A DNA stretch of 34,690 bases. It comes from Hellea sp. Its GTDB lineage: Bacteria; Pseudomonadota; Alphaproteobacteria; Caulobacterales; Maricaulaceae. Below, one piece after another: positions 25,601 to 34,128 of this stretch. A model generated the notes under the pieces. The model ran no database searches. It saw only the letters and a program-made list of their open reading frames with translations, and was not told the origin of the DNA. The stretch covers positions 1 to 34,690 of the forward strand of contig JAHDDX010000025.1 of assembly GCA_020629135.1 (NCBI GenBank), given 5' to 3'. A program made the translations under genes and the position numbers. Numbering within the stretch: the stretch's first letter is position 1; each line of letters begins with the position of its first letter.

Positions 25601-27008
25601 TCGCCGCCTTTTTTGTTCGTCTGCGCTTTGGCTTTTCCGTGCGGATAACGGTGCGCACATTATGTTCGATACATTCGATGATGTTGCCAGCGATATCTTT
25701 GCCCGTGGCTTTTTCTATCCCTTCAAGTCCCGGAGAAGAATTGACCTCCAGAATTTTAGGACCGGTATCACTGCGCAGGATATCAACCCCGGCAACATTG
25801 AGCTTAAGCGCGCGCGCGGCCTTAACGGCCGTTTGGCGTTCGTGAGCGGTTAAGCGAACCTTGGAGGCTTTTCCGCCCTGATGCAGGTTCGAGCGGAACT
25901 CGCCAGGTTGCGCCGTACGTTTCATCGACCCGACGACTTTACCTTCAACCACCAGGCAGCGAATATCCGTACCACTGGCTTCTTTGACAAATTCCTGAAC
26001 CAGGAAGTGCGCGTCCAATCCTCGAAACGCATCGACCAATGCCATGGCGGCTTTACGCGTATCCGCCAGGACGACGCCTTTGCCCTGTGTGCTTTCGAGA
26101 AGCTTCACGACGACCGGTGAACCGCCAACCAAATCAATAATGCCTTTGGTGTCGCGTGACGACCTGGCAAATGCCGTATTGGGCATGCCGAGCTTATGTT
26201 GAGCCAATACCTGATGGGCGAGAAGCTTGTCACGTGAGGCCCCGATCGCGCTGGCTGGGTTTAAGCAATAAACCCCCATACTTTCAAACTGACGAACCAC
26301 GGCCATGCCGTAAAATGTCAATCGGGAGCCAATGCGTGGAATAATTGCATCGAAGCGGGGGAGAGCTTGCCCGTCATAATGGACTTCGGGTTTTTGATTG
26401 TTGATTGCCATATAGCAGCGACTGGTTGTGATACATTCAATGACGTGGCCGCGCGCTTCGGCGGCTTTAATCATGCGCGTATTGGAATAATTGCCCGGCT
26501 CCTGTGTTAAAATGCCGATGCGAAGCGGCCGTCGTGGCAGGTCTTTTTTGCGCTGGCGTTTTTTATAAGTATCGTAACTTAGAACCGGCTGTTCAAATGA
26601 GGCGCCTGGTGAAACTGAAATGTTTTCTTTAAGGGCTGATCGTCCGATCAACATGCGATATCCCATAGTCTCGCGATTGGTGAGAGAAATGTCGATGGGC
26701 CATTTTTGCCCGCCAATCACAATATTTGAGCGGATAACAAAGCGGGATTCGGCCACGCCATTGGACGATGTTACCATGCGCCGATCAATGACCTTGGCCG
26801 AGCAGACAACCTCAATCGTTGGATCATTGGGGTCCGGATGCATAATAAAGCGGACTTGCGGATTTTTCTCCGTGCCAAAAGGTTCAATCGCGACCGCATG
26901 CAGCGCAGATGTCCGCGCTCCAGTGTCGATTTTGGCTTTGATGGCGGGCAAGGTCAGCTCAGGCAGACTGACCCATTCTTCCCAGCCGAGATTGAGGACA
27001 TCACTCAT
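25593..27008 (-). CDS. rimK: RimB-RimK fusion: retropepsin-like protease domain plus ATP-grasp glutamate ligase
   Basis: The 471-residue protein has two parts. Residues about 1-145 match the RimB/PF05618 retropepsin-like domain, with the active-site motif [15 protein letters not shown] (Asp28). Residues about 168-450 are a RimK-type ATP-grasp ligase, starting [17 protein letters not shown], with [19 protein letters not shown], the STQGKGV loop, and VAGVDILRS...ILEVNSSPG metal-binding strand. RimK adds glutamates to the C-terminus of ribosomal protein S6 in E. coli; RimB is a separate protein in Pseudomonas. The C-terminus is Lys/Arg-rich. I chose ATG 27008, which has GGA about 5 bases upstream. 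Substrate here is unproven. Confidence 0.88.
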   Translation of the reverse strand: MSDVLNLGWEEWVSLPELTLPAIKAKIDTGARTSALHAVAIEPFGTEKNPQVRFIMHPDPNDPTIEVVCSAKVIDRRMVTSSNGVAESRFVIRSNIVIGGQKWPIDISLTNRETMGYRMLIGRSALKENISVSPGASFEQPVLSYDTYKKRQRKKDLPRRPLRIGILTQEPGNYSNTRMIKAAEARGHVIECITTSRCYMAINNQKPEVHYDGQALPRFDAIIPRIGSRLTFYGMAVVRQFESMGVYCLNPASAIGASRDKLLAHQVLAQHKLGMPNTAFARSSRDTKGIIDLVGGSPVVVKLLESTQGKGVVLADTRKAAMALVDAFRGLDAHFLVQEFVKEASGTDIRCLVVEGKVVGSMKRTAQPGEFRSNLHQGGKASKVRLTAHERQTAVKAARALKLNVAGVDILRSDTGPKILEVNSSPGLEGIEKATGKDIAGNIIECIEHNVRTVIRTEKPKRRRTKKAANG

Positions 27009-27147
27009 CTTTATCCATTTCGAAATCCTGCGGCTCATAACCGCGTCAAGGAACGCTTTACCGCGCGGCGTTTAATGTTTAATCCCTTAGGCTAATACAG
27101 CCATTATGGCGAGTCCTGCAATGCAGGAAAAGTTGATGAGGGAAAAA

Positions 27148-28815
27148 ATGAGCGAAAACGCTATCGAACGCGAAAGCATGGAATATGATGTCGTTATTGT
27201 GGGGGCCGGTCCAGCCGGTTTGTCAGCCGCTATCCGGTTAAAACAATTGGGTGGGGATGATGTATCCGTAGTTGTTTTGGAAAAAGGATCAGAAGTTGGC
27301 GCGCATATTCTTTCAGGCGCCGTAATTGATCCTTGTGGTCTGGATGCCCTGATCCCCGATTGGAAAGAAAAAGGGGCCCCCGTCCATACAGAGGTAAAAA
27401 CCGATCGTTTTCTAATGCTTGGTGAAAGCGGGTCACTGCGTATCCCCAATTTTGTCCTGCCGCCTTTGATGAATAATCACGGCAATTATATTGTCTCAAT
27501 GGGGAATGTTTGTCGTTGGCTTGCTGAACAGGCCGAAGGTCTGGGCGTAGAAGTATTTCCCGGCATGGCCTGTTCTGAAATCGTTTATGGTGAAAACGGC
27601 GAAGTCAAAGGCGTGGTCGCCGGGGAGTTTGGTATATCCAAGGACGGCTCCAAAGGTGATAGCTACGAACCTGGCATGGAGCTTCACGGAAAATATGTCT
27701 TCCTGTCCGAAGGCGCCCGAGGTTCTTTGTCTAAACAGGTGATCGAGAAATACGAATTAGATGCTGAATGCGACCTGCCAAAATTTGGCCTGGGCATGAA
27801 AGAGATTTGGGAAGTTAAACCTGAAAATCACCGCGAAGGTGAAGTCACCCATACCATGGGTTGGCCTTTGGGCTGGAAAGCCGGCGGCGGTTCTTTCATG
27901 TACCACCTTGAAAATAATCAGGTTTATGTCGGTTATATTGTCGATTTGAACTATAAGAACCCGCATTTGTTTCCTTATGCTGAATTCCAGCGTTGGAAAC
28001 ATCACCCGGATATTGCCAGTGTTTTGGAAGGCGGCAAACGCGTCGCCTACGGTGCGCGGGTCGTGACCAAAGGTGGATATCAATCCATTCCACAAAGCGC
28101 TTTTCCAGGCGGAGCTTTGCTGGGCTGTTCAGCCGGGCTGGTGAACCTGCCGCGAATTAAAGGCAATCATAACGCCATGCTGTCTGGGATTGCAGCTGCG
28201 GATGCGGCCTTAGCCGCGATCAAAGGCGGTCGCTCAGGCGATCGACTTGAGGCCTATGATGCGGAGCTTCGGTCAGGCCCTATCGGCAAAGACCTGAAGC
28301 GCGTGAAAAATGTGGCACCGCTGAATGCCAGATTTGGTCCGCTCATGGGCGGCATGATGCTGGGTGGTTTTGATATGTGGGTCTCAAACCTGTTTGGGAT
28401 TAACCCGCTCGGCACTTTAAAGCATGGCAAATCTGATGCTGATTCAACGGGCAAGGCCGAAGATTACAAAACCATTGACTATCCAAAACCTGATGGCGTG
28501 TTGTCATTTGACCGTCTGACCAATGTCAGCTTTTCGGCGACCAATCACGGGGAAGAGCAACCGTCTCACCTTAAGTTGATAGACGATACAATCCCGATTG
28601 GTATCAACCTGCCGAAATTTGCAGAACCGGCACAACGCTATTGTCCGGCTGGGGTCTACGAGGTGTTGCGCGAGGATGACGGGTCCAACCCAAGGTTTCA
28701 GATCAATGCGCAAAACTGCGTGCATTGCAAAACCTGTGACATCAAGGATCCGAGCAAAAATATTATCTGGACGGTACCTGAAGGTGCCGGTGGTCCTAAC
28801 TACCCAAATATGTAA
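27148..28815 (+). CDS. electron transfer flavoprotein-ubiquinone oxidoreductase
   Basis: ETF-QO passes electrons from reduced electron transfer flavoprotein (from acyl-CoA and amino acid dehydrogenases) to ubiquinone at the inner membrane. The 555-residue protein has the FAD-binding start YDVVIVGAGPAGLSAAIRL, the GAHILSGAV block, and the C-terminal [4Fe-4S] domain with RYCPAGVYE and NCVHCKTCDIKDP followed by WTVPEGAGGPNYPNM. ATG 27148 is preceded by GAGG at 6 bases; ATGs at 27106, 27121 and 27136 lack this and would add unconserved residues. The gap 27009-27147 to the divergent rimK fusion should hold both promoters. It heads a likely operon with the next three genes. Confidence 0.96.
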   Translation: MSENAIERESMEYDVVIVGAGPAGLSAAIRLKQLGGDDVSVVVLEKGSEVGAHILSGAVIDPCGLDALIPDWKEKGAPVHTEVKTDRFLMLGESGSLRIPNFVLPPLMNNHGNYIVSMGNVCRWLAEQAEGLGVEVFPGMACSEIVYGENGEVKGVVAGEFGISKDGSKGDSYEPGMELHGKYVFLSEGARGSLSKQVIEKYELDAECDLPKFGLGMKEIWEVKPENHREGEVTHTMGWPLGWKAGGGSFMYHLENNQVYVGYIVDLNYKNPHLFPYAEFQRWKHHPDIASVLEGGKRVAYGARVVTKGGYQSIPQSAFPGGALLGCSAGLVNLPRIKGNHNAMLSGIAAADAALAAIKGGRSGDRLEAYDAELRSGPIGKDLKRVKNVAPLNARFGPLMGGMMLGGFDMWVSNLFGINPLGTLKHGKSDADSTGKAEDYKTIDYPKPDGVLSFDRLTNVSFSATNHGEEQPSHLKLIDDTIPIGINLPKFAEPAQRYCPAGVYEVLREDDGSNPRFQINAQNCVHCKTCDIKDPSKNIIWTVPEGAGGPNYPNM

Positions 28816-28841
28816 TAAGGCCGGAAACGAGAAAGAATTTC

Positions 28842-30548
28842 ATGCGCAAACTCCTATTATTGGCAACTGCCGCTCTGGCCTATGCCTGTACGTCAACGAC
28901 CACGAATTCGGGCCCGCAATATAGTGAGGCCGATTTTTCGTCGGACGGAAAACTTTTCGCTGACTATCTCGTCGGCAGCTATGCCAATTATCTGGATGAT
29001 TCGGATGCGCGGGCTAAATATTACGCACGCGCCTATGCGCAGGCGCCCGAAGATGTAACTTTGGGGCGGCGGGCCGCAACCTCCGCGCTGACGGCCGGGA
29101 ATATCGGATTAGCCCGAACCTTATCCCGTGAAATTCAGGAAGTCGATCAATCCGAGCCTATGTCTCGCGCAATTCTGGGCGCGAAGGAATTTACGGCTGC
29201 GCGATATCAAAAAGCTGATGATTATTTTGAACGTTCAACCGCTGATTTGACCGTGCAGATTTTAATGAATCTGATGAAGGGTTGGAGCGAGTTTGCTCAA
29301 GGCGAAACTGAAACCGCGCGCGGCGTATTCGCCAATATTGGCGGTGGTGGATATTTTGACACGCTTGGCAAATTACAGATCGCCAATATGGAAGCCGCCC
29401 TTGGCAATTATGAGGCAGCGCTCAAAGGATTGGACGAAGTTGACGAAGTCGGGATCACGCCGATCGAAAGTGCCTTGTCTCGTGTGCGTATGCTGTCTGA
29501 CAAAGGCGATTTAGAAGGGGCTAAGGAATTTCTCGACGGTTTCATTGATGACAATGGCGTGTTTGAAACCGGCCCGGTCGCCCTGTTTGCTGAAACTCTG
29601 GCTGATGGCAATGCTGTTCCGTCAAAATTGACACCACAGGAACAGGCATCCAGGGCCATGACTGAATCTGCCTTTGGCTTTTTCCTTCGAAACCGGGCAC
29701 CAGATGCTGCCGAAGTCTTTTTGCAAATGGCGCTGACGGTTGACCCGAATAATGACAAGGCAAAGCTTTGGCTCGGCAGTATACTTGACAATAATGCCCG
29801 ATATGATGAGGCCTTGGCGCAATATACTTCAATTGGTTCAGAGTCCCCTTATGCGGTGTCGGCAAAGTTGTCTGAATCCAATGTTTATTTCTCTCAGGAT
29901 CAGGACGACAAGGCGCTTGAGATTTTGGAAGAAACCAATGCAAAATATCCGTCATTTATTACCCGAGAATCTTTAGGGCGCGCTCGATTAATTCGTGAAA
30001 AATATGAAGAGGCATTGCCGATTTATGACGCCCTGATTGCGTCAATGAGCGAAGACGAAATCAAAGCCAATCCGGAGCCGCTCTATTTTCGCGGTATTTG
30101 CTATGAGCGAACCAAGCAATGGGACAAAGCCGTCACTGATTTCAAAAAGGTGCTCGAGATCAATCCGGATAGTGCGGATGCCTTAAATTATCTGGGATAT
30201 ACCTGGGTTGATCGTAATGAAAACTTAAACGAAGCCTTTGAAATGATTCGTAAAGCGGTGAAGCTGGAACCGCGTAGCGGCGCGATTGTCGATTCTTTGG
30301 GATGGGCCCATTACAAGTTGGGCCAATATAGCGAGGCCAGGGAACATCTCGAGCGAGCTGTCGAATTATCACCCAGTAGCGCCACGATTATCGACCATCT
30401 GGGCGATGTTTACTGGAAGCTTGGGCGTTTTCGCGAAGCGGGTTATCAGTGGGAGCGGGCCTTGGAATTTGATCCGACGGATGAAGAAAAACTTCGTATC
30501 GATGCCAAGCTTGAGGGCGGTCTGGAAGCGGCCGCTGATCTGCCCTAA
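28842..30548 (+). CDS. TPR-repeat protein, exported (possible lipoprotein)
   Basis: The 568-residue protein starts with a signal-like segment (MRKLLLLATAALAYAC), with Cys16 in a weak lipobox, so it may be a lipoprotein or simply secreted. The rest is alpha-helical. Tetratricopeptide repeats are clearest at about residues 280-540, for example EPLYFRGICYERTKQWDKAV, NPDSADALNYLGYTW, PRSGAIVDSLGWAHYKLG and PSSATIIDHLGDVYWKLG. TPR scaffolds mediate protein contacts, so it may assemble an envelope complex. It starts 26 bases after ETF-QO and ends 2 bases before ispE. A TPR gene beside ispE is common in alphaproteobacteria as far as I recall. Confidence 0.9.
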   Translation: MRKLLLLATAALAYACTSTTTNSGPQYSEADFSSDGKLFADYLVGSYANYLDDSDARAKYYARAYAQAPEDVTLGRRAATSALTAGNIGLARTLSREIQEVDQSEPMSRAILGAKEFTAARYQKADDYFERSTADLTVQILMNLMKGWSEFAQGETETARGVFANIGGGGYFDTLGKLQIANMEAALGNYEAALKGLDEVDEVGITPIESALSRVRMLSDKGDLEGAKEFLDGFIDDNGVFETGPVALFAETLADGNAVPSKLTPQEQASRAMTESAFGFFLRNRAPDAAEVFLQMALTVDPNNDKAKLWLGSILDNNARYDEALAQYTSIGSESPYAVSAKLSESNVYFSQDQDDKALEILEETNAKYPSFITRESLGRARLIREKYEEALPIYDALIASMSEDEIKANPEPLYFRGICYERTKQWDKAVTDFKKVLEINPDSADALNYLGYTWVDRNENLNEAFEMIRKAVKLEPRSGAIVDSLGWAHYKLGQYSEAREHLERAVELSPSSATIIDHLGDVYWKLGRFREAGYQWERALEFDPTDEEKLRIDAKLEGGLEAAADLP

Positions 30549-30550
30549 TC

Positions 30551-31414
30551 ATGTTCAAAGAGCGCGCACGCGCTAAGATTAATCTGACATTGCATGTTGG
30601 TGCGCCTATCAATGACGCCGACAATAGGTTTTTTGGCTATCACCCGCTTGATAGTCTTGTGGCGTTTGCGGAAATTGGTGATGAGCTCTCATGTGACATC
30701 GCTGAGACGACATCACTCAAAATATCCGGAGCTTTTGCCGAAGGCCTGGAAGCGGATGCGAGCAACCTTGTATTGCGGGCCTATCAGGCCGTCTCAAGCC
30801 ACGCCGACCTGCCGTCTCTGAACTTTGATTTGGTCAAGAACCTGCCAATCGCGTCTGGGATAGGAGGAGGGAGTGCGGATGCCGCCGCAGCTTTGAGGTT
30901 ACTGAAAAATTACGTCGAATTGCCGGATGCCGTCTGGTTCGACATTGCCATGTCCCTTGGGGCTGATGTGCCTGTTTGCCTGGCTTCAAAAACCTCTCAT
31001 ATGACAGGTATTGGTCAGATCATAAATCCCTTGGATAGCGCTGAATTTATCCACGCCGTCCTCGTCAATCCGGGTGTGGCGGTTTCAACGCCTGATATAT
31101 TTAAAGCCTATGATCAAAACTGCCCCGAAGACTTGCCGCGCAATGAAGATTTCAAAGGTGATTTGTTGAGCCTCGCTTTGAAAGGGCGCAATGATCTTGA
31201 ACCAATCGCTATTCAAATGGTTCCGGAAATCGGGCAGGGGCTTAGATGTTTGTCCTCGCAAAACGGATGTCTTCTTGCGCGTATGTCCGGTTCCGGCGCG
31301 ACCTGTTTTGGACTTTTCGCGAATAAAGGTCATGCGAGTGCCGCGTGCGCAAGGCTATCGGATCTGCGTCCGGATTGGTGGGTGGTTTCCTCAGGATTGG
31401 GGGATGCGCCATGA
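30551..31414 (+). CDS. ispE: 4-diphosphocytidyl-2-C-methyl-D-erythritol kinase
   Basis: IspE phosphorylates CDP-methylerythritol in the MEP pathway for isoprenoid precursors. The 287-residue GHMP kinase has the N-terminal ARAKINLTLHVG, the ATP-binding PIASGIGGGSADAAAA (residues 99-114), and the C-terminal ARMSGSGATCFGLF. It starts 2 bases after the TPR stop with no clear ribosome binding site, so translation probably relies on coupling. Its stop overlaps the ATG of the next gene (ATGA, 31411-31414). The nearby polyprenyl synthase uses products of this pathway. Confidence 0.96.
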   Translation: MFKERARAKINLTLHVGAPINDADNRFFGYHPLDSLVAFAEIGDELSCDIAETTSLKISGAFAEGLEADASNLVLRAYQAVSSHADLPSLNFDLVKNLPIASGIGGGSADAAAALRLLKNYVELPDAVWFDIAMSLGADVPVCLASKTSHMTGIGQIINPLDSAEFIHAVLVNPGVAVSTPDIFKAYDQNCPEDLPRNEDFKGDLLSLALKGRNDLEPIAIQMVPEIGQGLRCLSSQNGCLLARMSGSGATCFGLFANKGHASAACARLSDLRPDWWVVSSGLGDAP

Positions 31415-32433
31415 TGACGGCAATTTTCATAAGTGTCGGTTTGGCAGCATTCCTTGTTTCTGTCGTTTTAACTCGTTTTATGATCAAAATTGGTTTGACC
31501 GATATCCCGGATCACAGATCCAGTCACAGTGTCGTCATGCCGACCTCTGGGGGCGTCGGTATTTTGGCTGCCGTGGTAACGGCATGGGCAGCATTTTACT
31601 GGGGCGGGCTTCACCATGGTTATAATTTGCCGTTCTGGCCGGTTTTGATGCCCATTCTAATGATCGGTGTCCTCGGATTTCTAGACGACAAATATACCCT
31701 GCCGACTTTGTTGAAATTCGGATTGATAATATTGGTTTCGGTTGGTTTTATCTGGAATTTGGGACCGATTACTAAAATTCCGATCGGAGACGGGTTTTGG
31801 ACTTTGCCCTATATGGTCGGTTTTGCTGGAACATTATTGTGGATTTTCACGGTAACAAATGGCGTGAATTTTATGGATGGCTCCAATGGTATAATGATAT
31901 CGGTTATGGGAACCGCCTGTTTGACCTTGATAATAGTTTTCGCGATTTTTGGCCTTCTTCAGGAAATGTGGTTGCCCATAGGGTTGCTTGCAGGACTACT
32001 GGGACTGGGTGTTTATAATTTCAAAAATCAGGCCCGGATTTTCGCGGGTGATGTTGGATCTCTGACCGTCGGTTTTGGATTTGCATTGGCCAGTCTCATT
32101 CTGGTTAAAAAAACGCCCGATCAATCCTTGCTCTATGTCGGTCCACTTTTGATTTTGCCGTTTTTAGCTGACATTTTGCTGACCATGGCACGGCGTTTAA
32201 AGCGGCGGGAAAATCTGCTGACGCCTCATCGCTCGCATATTTATCAACGCGCTATTCAAGCCGGTCAAACCCATATTCAAATTGCAATTCTATATGGCGT
32301 GTTGACATTAATCATGGCGGTGAATGTGCTGGCAATAATAACATTGGGATCAATTGATAACCCGCTTTACCTGATTGCAGCGATACTTATGTCAATTACA
32401 GTTTATAGCGTCGCAAACCGCAGGCTTAGCTGA
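31411..32433 (+). CDS. WecA/MraY-family polyprenyl-phosphate glycosyl-1-phosphate transferase
   Basis: The 340-residue membrane protein has about ten or eleven helices and the landmark motifs of the family: DIPDHRSSHSVVMPTSGG (residues 31-48), FLDDKY with Asp92-Asp93, NFMDGSNG (153-160), FAGDVGSLTVGF and a cytoplasmic HRSH-containing loop TPHRSHIYQRAI. Members transfer a sugar-1-phosphate to undecaprenyl phosphate at the start of O-antigen, capsule or similar glycan synthesis. It is not MraY itself, judging by context and motifs. ATG 31411 overlaps the ispE stop, and its end overlaps the convergent ispB end by 8 bases. The sugar is not predictable. Confidence 0.92.
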   Translation: MMTAIFISVGLAAFLVSVVLTRFMIKIGLTDIPDHRSSHSVVMPTSGGVGILAAVVTAWAAFYWGGLHHGYNLPFWPVLMPILMIGVLGFLDDKYTLPTLLKFGLIILVSVGFIWNLGPITKIPIGDGFWTLPYMVGFAGTLLWIFTVTNGVNFMDGSNGIMISVMGTACLTLIIVFAIFGLLQEMWLPIGLLAGLLGLGVYNFKNQARIFAGDVGSLTVGFGFALASLILVKKTPDQSLLYVGPLLILPFLADILLTMARRLKRRENLLTPHRSHIYQRAIQAGQTHIQIAILYGVLTLIMAVNVLAIITLGSIDNPLYLIAAILMSITVYSVANRRLS

Positions 32434-33442
32434 TCCGATCTACCACATAATCCGCCAGATCCTGCAAGGTCGACCGCCACTCACTTTCCGGGAAGATTTC
32501 CAAGGCACGGCGTGCCTCGGCGGCATAGTTACGGGCAAGGTCCAGTGTTGATTTCAGCGCACCCGCTTTGCGGATCAGTGACACGGCCTTCTCGAAATCG
32601 ACGTCCTGTTGATCATGATCGACAATGACGCGCTGCCAGAATTTCAGTTCGGCTTCATCGGCGGCTGCAATCGTGCGAATGACGGGTAAGGTCAGCTTGC
32701 CTTCGCGGAAATCGTCACCGACGGATTTACCTAAAGCGCTTTCAAATCCGCCATAGTCCAACGCGTCATCCACCAGTTGAAATGCCAGGCCGAGTTTTTG
32801 ACCATAGGTGCGGAGGGCTTCGCGTTCCGCGTCAGACCGTGCAGAAATTACCCCCGCGACTTCAGTCGCGGCCGCAAATAAAGCGGCGGTTTTGGACCCG
32901 ATCACATCCATATAGATTTGTTCGGTGATCGTAATGTCACGGAGTGAAGCCAGTTGCTGGACTTCGCCCTCAGCGATCACGGATGACGCGGTTGATAAAA
33001 TATCCAGGGCTTCAAGCGATCCGGTTTCCACCATCAAGTTAAAAGACCGGGCAAACAGAAAATCACCAACCAGAATACTGGCGGAATTGCCCCATATCAG
33101 ATTGGCGGCCTTGCGGCCTCGACGCAGGTCGCTCTCATCCACCACATCATCATGAAGCAGTGTGGCGCTGTGAATAAATTCAACGGCGGCCGCGAGTTTA
33201 TGATGATCACCGCCTTCATACCCGCACATTTGCGCGCAGGATACGGTCAAAAGCGGACGTAATCTTTTCCCGCCGGCCCCAACCAGATGTTGGGCCAAAT
33301 CCGGAATCATACCTATCGGACTGTCCATGCGCTCAAGGATAATCGCATCTACAGCCGCCATATCCGATTTAGCCAAGGTCCAGAGTTGGTCCGCTGGACT
33401 TGGTTTGACAAGGTTGTGATCTATTTTTGCTGGTGCGTTCAC
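32426..33442 (-). CDS. ispB: long-chain polyprenyl diphosphate synthase (octaprenyl/decaprenyl type)
   Basis: The 338-residue trans-prenyl transferase makes the isoprenoid side chain of ubiquinone. The first Asp-rich motif is LLHDDVVDESDLRRG (DDVVD at about residues 98-102), and the second is FQLVDDALDYGG (about 225-229). The small residues four and five before the first motif (SATLLHDD) fit long products of C40-C50. No ATG is available near the start: GTG 33442 has AGGG 8 bases upstream, and TTG 33445 is one codon earlier with a shorter spacing. It is divergent from the DUF2007 gene. Confidence 0.94.
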   Translation of the reverse strand: MNAPAKIDHNLVKPSPADQLWTLAKSDMAAVDAIILERMDSPIGMIPDLAQHLVGAGGKRLRPLLTVSCAQMCGYEGGDHHKLAAAVEFIHSATLLHDDVVDESDLRRGRKAANLIWGNSASILVGDFLFARSFNLMVETGSLEALDILSTASSVIAEGEVQQLASLRDITITEQIYMDVIGSKTAALFAAATEVAGVISARSDAEREALRTYGQKLGLAFQLVDDALDYGGFESALGKSVGDDFREGKLTLPVIRTIAAADEAELKFWQRVIVDHDQQDVDFEKAVSLIRKAGALKSTLDLARNYAAEARRALEIFPESEWRSTLQDLADYVVDRIS

Positions 33443-33492
33443 CAATATTACCCTAATTCGAGGTCGCCCTCAGTTGCCGCCCTAGACTAGGC

Positions 33493-33549
33493 GTGTGATC
33501 ACGGGGCGGCAAGTAAAATCAGGGTGTGATCGCGTCGCAGGTAAAATCA
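33493..33549 (+). repeat. imperfect 31-base tandem repeat ahead of the DUF2007 gene
   Basis: GTGTGATC, a variable middle, and GTAAAATCA occur at 33493-33521 and again at 33524-33549, with a period of 31. The first copy contains the palindrome GTGATCAC. The second copy runs into the ATG at 33549. The purpose is unknown; duplicated operator or a simple local duplication both fit. Confidence 0.6.
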
Positions 33550-33776
33550 TGAGAGCCGTTCTTAAAACAACCAATCCCGCGACCCTCAGTTTCGCGGAAG
33601 CTGTATTAAAAGAGGCCGAGATTCCGGCTTTTGTCATGGATCAGCATATGAGCCTGATTGAAGGCTCGATAGGTGCCATCCCTCGGCGTTTGGTCGTTGC
33701 CGATGAGGACCACCTGCCGGCAATCCGGGCGCTTGAATTGGCGGGTCTGGAAAATGAGATCTACCGAGGGACGTAG
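33549..33776 (+). CDS. DUF2007-type small protein
   Basis: The 75-residue protein resembles PF09413 (DUF2007): MRAVLKTTNPATLSFAEAVL, then EIPAFVMDQHMS, IGAIPRRLVV and a final alpha helix (AIRALELAG). The fold is PII-like or ferredoxin-like; family members are sometimes called putative signal-transducing proteins with no proven role. ATG 33549 is chosen because the domain begins there; a GTG at 33495 would add 18 unconserved residues. It overlaps the next convergent gene by 16 bases. Confidence 0.8.
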   Translation: MRAVLKTTNPATLSFAEAVLKEAEIPAFVMDQHMSLIEGSIGAIPRRLVVADEDHLPAIRALELAGLENEIYRGT

Positions 33777-34015
33777 AAATTTAAAAAAACAAAAACGAAT
33801 TCTATGATATTGTCCCAAAAATACTTTGGTTTTTTGATTCCGGCATAAAGGCCAATCAAAAACCCGACGATTGCAAACATGTTGGTAGAGATTTTGATCA
33901 TCCCTGAATCCAGCGCGAAAAAATATTTTGAAAAAATGAACCCGACGATTCCAAGAAAAAAACCGCACAAGATTGCTATGATCAAGCCGCCTAAAGCAAT
34001 AAAATGATGTGCCAT
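33761..34015 (-). CDS. small membrane protein, unknown
   Basis: This 84-residue frame is hydrophobic, with two or three membrane segments (about residues 7-30, 46-60 and 67-80). It is AT-rich compared with its neighbours (Phe, Ile, Lys codons), and the ribosome binding site is weak (AGG 4 bases before ATG). It overlaps DUF2007 at the 3' ends. No family recognised. It could be a real recently acquired gene or a spurious frame. Confidence 0.55.
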   Translation of the reverse strand: MAHHFIALGGLIIAILCGFFLGIVGFIFSKYFFALDSGMIKISTNMFAIVGFLIGLYAGIKKPKYFWDNIIEFVFVFLNFYVPR

Positions 34016-34095
34016 AAAACCTAGGTAGGAAGGTTAGGTTAATTGTAAAGTGTATGGTGATGGAAAATCTCTTGTAATTCCCGTCTAGCCTTATA

Positions 34096-34111
34096 GTTTG
34101 CGCGCGCAAAC
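34096..34111. promoter_or_regulatory. 16-base perfect palindrome upstream of glyQ
   Basis: GTTTGCGCGCGCAAAC is an exact inverted repeat with no loop, 17 bases before the glyQ start. A -10-like TATAGT (34092-34097) abuts it, so the palindrome would cover the transcription start. An operator for a dimeric repressor is plausible; the regulator is unknown. The rest of 34016-34128 has no gene. Confidence 0.45.
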
Positions 34112-34128
34112 AGGGCCTGCGAGCAGAC

